64,000 nt of DNA from Paracentrotus lividus (taxonomy: Eukaryota > Echinodermata > Echinoidea > Camarodonta > Echinidae), in contig CALNVZ010003434.1 of assembly GCA_940671915.1 (NCBI GenBank), positions 26,693,692 to 26,757,691 of the forward strand. Direction: 5' to 3'. Under the pieces are notes generated by a model. It had not been told where the DNA came from. It did not search any database and worked only from the letters and a program-made list of their open reading frames with translations. Position numbers and translations under genes: made by a program. Positions 1 through 11,697 of the stretch are shown here, in pieces; position 1 is the stretch's first letter; the number at the start of each line of letters is the position of its first letter.

Positions 1-560
1 ACCCTCTCTCTCTCTCTCATGCGCCGGTTACACGTTTGCCTATCGTATTTATGGTTTTCCCTATGTCTGCACACCTTAAATATTACCTAAATTTCAATAT
101 AAAGTTAAAAGAAAAAAAAAAAAAAAATATGCGATTGTCTTCGCACTAACTCATATTGCACGCAGTTGTACAGTACTTTAAAGATGGTCTCAAGTTTGGC
201 AGGTTATGAATCTGACATTCTACGAATCGTGGCGATACATTAAAGAGCTTCAGTTGTCAACAATCCCAGGCCCGCGAACTGAGTGTAGAGAGCACTAGCA
301 TGGCTAGAGACTCGTGGACACATCCACACACATACGCACACAAAACCCTCACCAAACACACCCACACACAAATACACACACACTCACTCCCACTCACAAA
401 CATTTGCTATGGAATTATTGCGGCTGCGTCCCAAACATTCAGTGATAGTGCGTGTGTGATGATGGGCGTATGTGTATGTGTGTGATTGAGGATAGGTGTG
501 TGTTGTTGTGTATGATTGTGGTGAGTGTATGTGTGGAACCTTGTTCTTTCAGCATCCATT
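1..560. repeat. CT and CA/GT microsatellites upstream of gene 1
   Basis: The window opens in a short CT run. From about 320 to 390 there is CA-rich DNA, and from about 440 to 535 GT-rich DNA. These two halves are roughly complementary, so the stretch could fold back on itself. The small open frames in this block are simple-repeat translations and I see no gene. Confidence 0.8.
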
Positions 561-639
561 TTAATCTTTATCCATTCACTTGGTACAACTGAGATTTTGC
601 AGTTTTCCTAAAATTGCTACTCAGTCATGTGCGCATAGA

Positions 640-790
640 TCAAAATAAAAAAAGGGTACACACAAACGAGGATGACTCTACCAAAACATATCATGAAACC
701 CCTGATGAATTGTGCATGCTTCAAACAAGTCAACCTCACAATGATTGGACATTTTGTTAGCATATCTGTTACTTTGGACCCCTTACAAGA
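640..790 (+). repeat. dispersed repeat, copy 1 of 3
   Basis: This block shares the core 'gaggatgactctaccaa' and a following 'catgaaaccc' with stretches at about 14760-14865 and 26055-26175. Copies 1 and 2 both lie just 3' of a GT microsatellite. It is probably an unnamed short interspersed element. Its ends are uncertain. Confidence 0.6.
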
Positions 791-1618
791 CCAGCTTACA
801 GCTGAAAAGGGTGTTCCGCCCATGAGTTGGAATGAATAAATAAATATTTCGTTGGTAAAACATTTCACTTTTGTGTTACCCTATGGGGATTTCACCAGTC
901 GACTCAAAATTTGATTGTGCTTGACTTGCACGGTGCTTCCACCTAATTTAACTGGGTTGGCCAAACTAACTTTATTTTCACTCGATGAAGAAAGGCAAAA
1001 GTAGATTAAAGCGTTGCTTAGGAAATGTAGGTCTCTGGATCAGAATCAGAACCTTAATTATAACTACCGTTCATGACTCCACCCATACCTTGCCCATTAT
1101 TCGTTAGTGTGCATTTTCATTGGTTTCATTGTTATATAATTTGATAAATGTAATTCCTGTTGCCTTGAAGATTTTTTTTTAAATAAAGTGATTATGTATA
1201 TGCCTTCCCTTAATTGAAAAATGATTTATAAGAAAAAAATGTAATGACAAATTATAAAATTTAGTTTGCAACGAAATTCAAATGTCTTTCTTTTTTTTTC
1301 CTTTCTGAAAGAGAAAATAAGTACCGTGGTCCTCTTCGGCTTGTCAGTCGTTTGATATACGCAGACGCTTGAATCAATAAGCCAGTTGATGAACATTCTA
1401 AATAATTGCAATCCTGTGTATTGAGTCAAATTGAACGAGGCAGAAATATAGTTTATCAGGATAATCACTTGAAAATAAATTCAACTATTCTATAAATAAT
1501 AAGATTGTTTGTGGACGCATTTACCTTGTGGATTTTTAATCCTATTAGGATTATACTAAAAACAAGCAACACTATTCTAATCCTCCTTGAATGGAGATAG
1601 CATTTCCAAACGAGATGG

Positions 1619-1627
1619 TATAAAATA
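1619..1627 (+). promoter_or_regulatory. TATA box of carboxypeptidase gene 1
   Basis: TATAAAATA lies 71 bases before the ATG at 1690, which would put transcription start near 1650 and leave a 5' leader of about 40 bases. The tandem paralogue has TATAAG 70 bases before its own ATG. That shared spacing supports both as core promoters. Confidence 0.7.
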
Positions 1628-1689
1628 GAATTTGGGATTCAATCAGAAAGATTCGAATCTTTATTCGTATGAAGGATAGGTTCTCCAAG

Positions 1690-4600
1690 ATGAAGTTTTT
1701 CATTCTCGTTGCTCTCATTGCTGCGGCATCAGCTGCACGGTATGACGGGTAAGTCTATCCTAAGCATTAGTAAACCTTAGAGCTCATCTATAGTTTTGGG
1801 AGAACAGATTTTTTGTTTTACTTCCATAGCATAATAATATGAATTAATACCTCAATAAAACCATTGTGTACAAAATGATTTATTTACAAAATCCACTCTA
1901 AGACCTGAATTTAGCAACAAAACTGTGTAAATGGATCTCTTGATGGGCCATGCCTAAACAGAATCACACCGAGGAGAGTGCAACGTGCAGTGGTTTGTGT
2001 GCCAAGTATATGCTATTGATACACAGACTGATACACACAGAATTCACCCACGCTATACCAGCCAGCAGTGGTGTGGCATGCCCAGAGTTCTGGGGTGAGA
2101 GTGAAGGAAGTATGCCCTCATTTGGTTGAATATCTCCCCATGTTTATGCTAACTATAACATATCATTTAAAGACGTGCATGGTACATGGTTATATCGCTT
2201 ACCCATGTATTGATATGTCATTGGAACAATATGAGGACAAGTTGAGTAAGTTTTTAAAAAATGCAATTTCTTCTACCACAACTATACTTGGGCTTTAATG
2301 TATAAGGTAAGGGTATTTATTAACTCGAACCACCTCGCATACATAAAACAATTGCTCTAACTAGGATTTTACTTATACATTTATTTTTTTAAATACAATT
2401 CATATTTATTAATAATAACAATGTTTTTAAAATGTTCTTCATTCGAGTTGCTTTTGGTTTAAATATTTATATTTTTAATGACAGCATTTTTTTAAATTGA
2501 TAATGCAACGAATTACAATGTTAAAACCTTTACAATTGTCTAACATTATTGCATAATATAACAATATCATCATAATAAGTAAATGCGTATTAAAGCAAAA
2601 TTGCAGTACAATTCTACTATCTCCCCCTTTCAATTTTATTAAATATACAATATATCTGATCTTAAGTCAGTCGTTTAAAAGAATATTCTAAATTTACTTT
2701 AAATAAACCCTATACTTTATTTTACCATGGTCATAACACTTTCCATACACTCTTACTCTGAAGTTATACGCTGATAAAATCAACCCAGATTTCATTTCTG
2801 ATGATGTTTTTCTTTTCTGAGTGAAACAGTAATTGTTTTCATTCAAAAAGGGTTGTCCCTCTAACTCCATTTTATAATAAAAATTCACTTCTTTTTGAGC
2901 GCCTTTCATTTCATTTCAACGTACAATATTCAATTTCACCTATTCATTATAGCCCATCGACAAAGATAATATAGGATGAAATGTTACAACACGAACTGTC
3001 AAAACCGACTCACAATAATATTCAAAATCGAATTGAAAGAAGAGAAGTAAATGCTATTAGAAAAAAAAAAATACATGAGGCTGCACTTTTATGTAAGAAG
3101 TGCGTGACATCATTATTATTTACTTACCTGAACTGGAACCATAAACGCAACAATCATTCTATGTTTTGTCATGTTTGTACTAACATGAGTAATTATTATA
3201 TTAATATGAATATCAAATCCAGAAAGAATATAAAAGAAATACATAGTAAATCGTATGTAAAAATATTTGAAGAAAAAGTTACATCGGTAAATTGAAAAAA
3301 AGTACAAATCAAGAAAAATTTATTTCTTTTGTATTTCTTTTGTTATATGTTTAACTGAAAAATCAAACACCAGTTGCAAGGAATGGATACCAAAACAAAA
3401 GGTTACGCACTTGGTGGGTATGTTCTGTATGGACTAACATTGCTTTCGTTTATATATATATTTTCTATGCTTATTCCATATTGGATTGACTTTTATTTAT
3501 AATTCCTTTTTTACATGATTCCTAGATACCAGGCACTTCGTGTTGAACCTCGTGATGATCTTCAGCTTGACTTTCTTCATTCGTTGGAGACGGAGCTAGA
3601 AGGAAAGGTGAACAGATTTTTTTCCCGAAACCTTTTTCATCCTTGGCGCATGCGCACATGATCAATATCGCCTGACTAAGCCCTTGATTGCCTAAAAAGG
3701 GATTGCCTAAAAAGGGATTAAGCACTGCTTAGACTTAAGACAAATTACTTAATAAGTAATTTTTTCTTAAGTCTAAGTATTTTTTCTAAGATTTTGTCCA
3801 GGAAAGAAAATCTTAGCCTTTATTCCAAACGCGTTAAGCACTTTGTTTGAGCTCACAAAGCATTTAGGCAAAAGTCTGACTTTTATTAATATTCTCATAT
3901 TTAATTTGTCGTGTCAAATGAGCTTGCCATGTAATCAACATCCAATTTAAGCCACCAGGGAATACACTTAAAGTTATGATAAAATTATATTTCCTTATTT
4001 TTAGGCGCAACTCCATTTAAGACTTTTGAATTAGCCCAAATCTTAGAAGTTATGTCTATCTGTCTTAGACATAATTCTTAAATCAAAACAAAGATTAATT
4101 TTAGCAAAAAGATTTTTTTTTCTCTTTTTTTTTAATGCTTAAATTTTATGGTTATTAAGTCCAACATTAATTGAATACGGGCCCTGGTTTATTGCATAGC
4201 GCTTTCACTTGACAATCAGAGGCCCCAGGTTAGAGTCTTGGTCTATCTTTTAATTTAATTGTTTTAATTTTGTATTTCGGAGTTTTAGGTTTGGGATACG
4301 TGAAGTGATAGGATCACTTTTACAAGAAGGGATATGGTTCTGGTAAAGGGGGTAGTGTAACATGTGCAGTCAATGAGTGGTTTTCAAATTATAAGGGGCG
4401 CACGTCCCCAATGCCCCGCCTGAATCCGCCACCGACGAAGTCATGAAATTTGTGGAGAGATTGTGGGAAAGCGAATGTCTTTCATGTCTTTCCGTGCTAG
4501 ATTTACAAACTACATGTAATATTGCTCAGGGTGCAAACATATTATAATTATGACAGTGTTACCAGAAATAATTCATTCACATCGTGCATTATGCAATCAA

Positions 4601-7600
4601 AAAAATGATATACAAAGATCCAACAAAATAATCTGTCAATGAATCTAAGGGAGAAAACAGGTGCCAATCACCCAATTAACCACAGTGTAATATAAATTTT
4701 CCCGGTCAATTCTAAACTCTATACAACCCAATTCATTAATGCTTATGCAACTTAAAGTATACATTTTTTTTAAAAATCGAGGTTATCGGTCATTCAATTT
4801 AGACAGCAAGTGATTTCGTTTTTTTAGCATTTAAGTTCGTTTTTAAGCGATCAAAACTGTTTATAGGTAATTAATTTCCCTCATGAGCGTGAAATTAAAA
4901 ATTCGCGCAGTCAATTTAAGATATACGGAAGTAGTACGAATCGACGAATTTAAATTACGCTTGGCGAATAAGATTGCTTATAATGTCAAATCGATTGGAA
5001 CAATCTGCAACTTGGTTGCCGAGATTCTAATTTCATGTATGTCAAGCGCCCAAATACGAATCCGAATGCTTATTTTTAATCGTGATCGCAATGCGAACAA
5101 AATTGGTTGGTGGCAATGTCCAATTTATTGAAGATTTTATATTGCTTAAACTGATCGAGAAAACCTTTTTTTTTAGTGTGGAAGCACTAATATGCTCTTA
5201 ATCATTGATAAAAAAATCTTTCCTTTACATTAGATTTCTTTCTGGGCTAATCCCCGTTCTACCGAGCACCCTACCGATATCCTTGTCCAACCTCGATTCC
5301 AAGACGACCTCAAGGAAATCCTGGATGCCAAACAAATCAAATACTCTGTCATGATCGATGATGTCCAGAATCTTATCGACTCGCAGGCCCGCTCCGATGA
5401 CGATGTCCGAACCAACGCTGATTTCGACTACGGAGTATACCACACATATGAAGAGGTGAAGGTTTCTTCATCACGCAATCTTAGAAAAGATGACAAATCC
5501 CAAGAACTCCGTCCAGACAAAGCCCTCTATGGCAAACAAAGAAATTGAGCGTTTAAAAGTAAAAAGTAAAAATTAATAAATAAATAATGGAAATGAAAAT
5601 AGATAAATATCAATAATAACAATAAAGCTCACTGGGGAAAGAAAATGCCTAAATAAAAAACATTGTAATTCACTGGACATCTGCAAATCCGTCAAATGCG
5701 ACATCATTATAACTTATTAGTTCCTACACATTGTGATTTTTAAAATTATTTTGATGATTGAAAGGAATCAGGTCTATTCACTATATTCTCTAATTGATAG
5801 CTGTTAAGTTGAATTGATCTTTCGTTGATATCTTTAAATTTCTCCACTATTTGTTTTAAACTCATTGAATAGATCCAAACTTGGGTATATGAGATTACTG
5901 CTGCAAACAGTGCTATTTCCGAAGAGTTCCAGATCGCTACATCCAGTGAAGGCCGCGCTATCAACGGTGTTAAGGTGAGAACATTTTCCTTTTGTTGATT
6001 AACAACATCGACTTACTTTCAGAAATACAAACACAGAGTATATGTAATATCACATATTCATTAATATAATAAGTAAAGAGTGTTCTAGGATAATTACCCT
6101 CTGGACAATTACCAACCGGACAACTACCTCCCCCGCCAACAATCTATCTTCTAACTCTACATCTAACCCTTTTTCTCGGGGTAGTTGTCCTGGGGGTAAT
6201 TGTCGGGGAGTAGTTGTACTGATACGAGTGAAAAGCATAGCAGCCTGATTCTCTTACTAACTTAGTGGCCACTCCTCTTTGCAATTTTTTTAATTGCACA
6301 AAATAGCCAAAACATTTTTTGGACAGTTTAATAGTTTACGTACCAGAAAGTAAGCCTAGGTAGGTTTTCAACGACAAGCAATAGTTGATATAAAAGCATG
6401 GTGTAGGCTTTGCTACCCCTTCAAACATGAAACACTGTAAAGGTGGAATCAAGAAGTCGAGAAAATCATTCTGAAACAAGTGAAATTTGGAACTTCATCT
6501 CATTTCCAAATTCTTCTAAATTGTATCGAAATCTCACTTTTATATCTTTTAAGCACTGATTTAGGCAACAGAAGCTTCTCATATTACATATTCCAGTCTT
6601 CTTTTGCAGGTCATCCTAATATTCACAAATTCTAAAGATGTCTTGACATAGACACTATATGTCTTCACCATGCCTCTGTCACGTTTTCACTTCTTTCTTT
6701 AAAAAAAAAACAACAACAACATGTGATGTATTTACCAAAGTGTACATATTTCTATATCTCTATCGTTAGTCATGTAGGCTTACCTAATTTTTAAATATTT
6801 CCCACCTCGTTGCACCTTTGTCCTTTTATCTCCTCATCCCTCCAGTGCCCCTCCCACCCCCTCATATATTTCATAACATTTATTTCATCATTTATGTATT
6901 TTCTTCTTGATATCTTAGATCAGTACCGGTGGTTTCGGCACCAAGAAGGCCGTATACTGGCAAGGAGGTATCCACGCACGTGAATGGGTTTCACCTGCTA
7001 CTGTTATGTTCATCACCAAGTCTGTAAGAAAATTGATTTGATAAGATTGAAATCATGTAATCAATAATCTAATAACTACTAATCGAACGCTCGCAATAAG
7101 TTCAGTCACATCCTAGGAATAATTAATATACGAAACAAATTGATGCACTCCTAATTAGGTAATATTTTGTCATCCGTTAAAAATATGTTTCGATTTGATG
7201 TAATTTGTAATCACGTGTGAGCTCTAAAATGGCATGTATTACAAGTGCTATTCTTTATTTCGTGATTGATAGATTTTACTTATCAACTTAAATCATAAGA
7301 TTAGATTGATTTACATAGGTAATTTTCTTGATGGGGAAAATGCTTGTTTTGCTACTTGGTAACACTATTATTAATTTACGATTAATGTACGGAGTGGTGG
7401 ATAGGTGCCGTGCGTAATCTACACTGCTCAGAATGTTGCATTCTGGGATAGGAAACAAAGCTGTTAGTTTGTAGCGGCTTTAAAGGTCCTGCTAAACTCT
7501 GAATATTCAATCATAGTCCTGATCATTGCCCTCGTTCACACTTATCGGCCTCCTTTTCATTGACAGCTGCTCGAGAACTACGGTGTGGACAGCGACGTGA

Positions 7601-10600
7601 CTGAGATCCTCGATGCCTTCGACTTCTACATCATCCCCTCACTCAACGTTGATGGCTACTCTTACACCTGGTCTAACGTAAGATACTATCACAATTAATG
7701 ACTGGTTAATATTTATTTATTATACATAAACTTTTTTAAATAATACATAATTTACTCATTTCATATGTAGTTTTAGTATACATATTTAGTATTATGGATA
7801 TAAAAAAAGGAACAAAACATTTTGTGTAACAACTTGTATAGAGTAAATTAAATAATATCCCATTGATATTTATATCGTTTGTATCTCTTTGGAAACCATA
7901 CAACCAGGGCTTGTAATTTTTGTCAGACTGTTTATATGTAAGGCTTCAGTGTGATCAATATTAATGTCTAGACTAAGTTGAAAATAGTCCTGAAATGTTT
8001 TTTTTTTATACTGCTAACGTTACACGTTCGTGGAGTTTTCGCAAATGCAAAGATCATGTACTGCTCCTTGATCTACACCTTCATGTGCGATCCTTTTTTT
8101 GTTTACTTTGAAACAACATCGGAGTCACCGATATGTTCGAATCTACGGTAGATAAGCGAGAGCAGAGACAGTACATCCTACCTAGAATTTACTGTTTTCT
8201 ACGTAACTAACTGCACGATTTGCCATTGGAAAATGAGAACAATCAATGTAAAAGGCCTCCATTTATCTATCACAGCTTGTATAAATGAATATCAAATGAC
8301 ATAAATATGTAAATATCCTAGTAGAGTCAGTGGTGGTGAAAATATATCTTCCTTTTACAATGTTTTGTAAGATTTATAATGACCCTTATCAAGGAGATTC
8401 AACCTTTGTCAATACTTTTCACAGGACCGTCTTTGGAGGAAGACCCGATCAGTGAACAGTGGTAGTGTGTGCAGAGGAGTCGACCCTAACAGAAACTATG
8501 AGTACCAATGGGGAGGTGGGTAATACTGGTTTCTTGATGAGATTTTGATTTTTAATTTTGCCGCCCGTTTTGTTCGATTATTTGGAGCCAGGACCCCTCT
8601 TATCACCCGGTTACGGAAATAGATATTATTTAAACTTTCAGTTAAAAATTTCAATATTTAGGTAGGGGAGACTGGGGTAATTATGGCCCTATTACTACCA
8701 TTAAATGAAAAGTCCAATAATATTCTAATTATATAAACAATACAGTCAGTATATATACCTATAATATATAGTTGTAGGAGTGGTGTGGTCGAGTGGATAA
8801 GTCGGCGGACTTACGATCACACGGTACGCAGTTCGAATCACGTCCATACCACTAGCATCCTTCGGCAAGGTGTCAACCTGCAAATTTGCCGTACTTGACC
8901 CAAGTGAGGTGAATGGTTACCGGTAGGAAGCAATTCCTTGAATGCTGTGAGCGCCTTTCGGGGTAGCCTAGCTAAGCCGGGTAATAATTAGTTAACACTA
9001 TAAGCGCTTAGAAACACTAAGCTGGATATCGTATTAAGCGCTATATATATGTAACTATTATTATTATTAAATACAAAGGAAAGTATAAACCTGTGACTTC
9101 TCATTTGCATATTAATTACCATTATGTTAACAACTTTGTGGGGTCATAATTACCGCACGGGTTGGGGTATTTATGGCCCCTATTGTAATGACTGTATGAA
9201 TTCAAAGATATGCAAATTGATTATGGTAATGTAAAATAAATGTTGTAGGGTATTCCTAATACACTTATCAACCACCAACAATGACTTAATCAATAATTGG
9301 TTCAGCCAAAATGTTGAATTTTTCCAGTCATAGCAATACATATATTTTTGTACATAATCATACAAGTGAATGTCCCCATCTTTGCTTATACACTGTTTAT
9401 GTATTGGGGGCCATAATTACCCCAAGCGACATTTTCAATTTGATCCCTCTTTACAGCTTTACTATTGAAGATATTCCGGTGGAATTTTTTTGTTGTCTTT
9501 GTTAGTTCCTACTGTTTCTGTTTCAATCAAAATTTCATCTTAAATGATTTTAATTAATGATATCACACCCCATATATAAAAGCAGACTTGCCACTTTGCA
9601 ACGAACAGAATTGTAATTGCCGTACATTTTAGGCTCCCCTAAGCACAACATTTGAAGTAAGTGGCTTATTTTTCTTATATGATAGTAGAAAGAGTTTAGC
9701 TAGGCATGTGTAAAAAGTTAAATTATCATTGTGTAATGCAGTAAAGAGTTTAGCTCTCAAAGACAAAGGGGCCATAATTACCCCAGTCTCCCCTATATGT
9801 TCGTAAATGTATTTATCAAAGCGAAATCAAAAGTAACCAAAACACTCGGTGTGTTTTAATGATTATAACCTGAAAAAAAACTCGACGGTACTGGTTGCTA
9901 TACGTGTATATCATAGTTGGCTCTAGGATAACTACCACCTACAATACCCCCCCCCCCCGGACAAGTGCCCCCGCCAACACCGAACTCTCTCTCTCTATTT
10001 CTGGGGGTAATTGTCTAGGGGGTAGTTGTCCTGATACAATCACATTCATTATTGTGAAATTTCCACTGTATCTAAATGAAAAAAGCAACTAATAGCAAAG
10101 ACTTAAGCCCCGTTTTAATAGACTTTGTCCGGCCAACGTCCGGAGAAAGCCAGGGTAGAAATAGTAGGGTAACATTCCATAAAACCACGGGTGGTCGAAT
10201 ATTGCGACCGTCTTAACAGACGCTCTCTCAAAACTTACCGTGGTACGTTACCGTAGCAACATGTGCTCGATGAAAAGAGTTCTCTTGTGTTTTCTCATGT
10301 ACTTCTTTATGTTTATCTTTCTTTCCTCGTGTCTTCCGTTATTTCTTATGTATTTCTTTGTTTTTATCTTTCTTTCCTCTTGTCTTCCGGTATTTCTTAT
10401 GTATTTCTTTGTTTTTATCTTTCTTTCCTCTTGTCTTCCGGTATTTCTTATGTATTTCTTTGTTTTTATTTTTCTTTCCTCTTCTCTTCCGTTATTTTTT
10501 ATGTATTTCTTCGTTTTTATCTTACTTTCCTCGTCTCTTCCGTTATTTTTTATGTATTTCTTTGTTTTTATCTTTCTTTGCTCATGTCTTCCGTTATTTC

Positions 10601-11663
10601 TTATGTATTTCTTTGTTTTTATCTTTCTTTGCTCATGTCTTCCGTTATTTCTTATGTATTTCTTTGTTTTTATTTTTCTTTCCTCTTCTCTTCCGTTATT
10701 TCTTATGTATTTCTTTGTTTGTATTTTTCTTTCCTCTTCTCTTCCGTTATTTCTTATGTATTTCTTTGTTTTTATCTTTCTTTCATCTTATCTTCTTTTA
10801 TTTCTTATGTTTTTCTTTGTTTATATCTTTATTTCCTCTTCTCTTCCTTTATTTCTTATGTATTTCTTTGTTTTTATCATTTTTTCCTCTTCTCTTCCGT
10901 TATTTCTTATGTATTTCTTTGTTTGGTCTTTCTTTCATCTTCTCATTTGTATCGATTCTCATGTATTTCTTTGTTTTGTCATTTTTCTTCTCTCCTCTTC
11001 TATCATTGTGCAATGACGATCTTACCCTAGTATTACCCCGAGAGCGTCTTAACAGAACAGTTGTCCGGACAATGTCAGGGTAAAACTGGGTTGTTACCGC
11101 GACTTTACCCTAGTCGTACTAGGGTAAGAATCTGGAAAATCTTACCCGGAGAACCTTAGGACGTTACCCTAGTAAGAGCGTCTTAATAGAAATCTTACCA
11201 GGGTAACGTCCGGACGTTACCCGGGTAAGATTGTCAAAAAAGTGTCTGTTAAGACGGGGCTTAAGTATAATAAATAAAATGTGTGTAAATGCATGTATTA
11301 CCTTCTCCATGTCCACAATGCCACTTTGAATAATCTCGTAATATTATAGCATGATTTTCCTTTTCCAGGTGAAGGCGCTAGCACCAGTGCCTGTTCAGAT
11401 ACATACCGCGGACCTTCAGCTTTCTCTGAACCAGAGGTCGCCGGAACTACGTCTTTCCTCTTGGACGCCAACCAGGAGTTCGTGTGTTTCATCGACTTCC
11501 ACAGCTACTCTCAACTTTGGCTTGCCCCGTGGTCGTACACCGCCAGGGCTATTCTACCACTCGATAAGAATGACCATGTAAGATTTACGTCATGGTGGTT
11601 GATTGGTGTAAAGTAATGATCCCGAATATATCTAAAGAGTGACGGCGATGACGACGACAATTG

Positions 11664-11697
<34 letters not shown>

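Noticed and set aside
8516-8520. Alternative donor for exon 7 of gene 1 at the GTAATA four bases downstream
   Set aside because: Using it would create a stop codon at the start of exon 8, whereas GTGGGT at 8516 keeps the conserved GGEGAS junction.
8777-8850. A functional tRNA gene
   Set aside because: Box A and box B are good, but the acceptor stem does not pair and a SINE body and tail follow.
10240-11083. Three overlapping + frames of 241-258 codons, the longest in the window
   Set aside because: They are translations of a 51-bp minisatellite in three frames. The residue pattern is a 17-mer repeat, and the array lies within a transposon in an intron.
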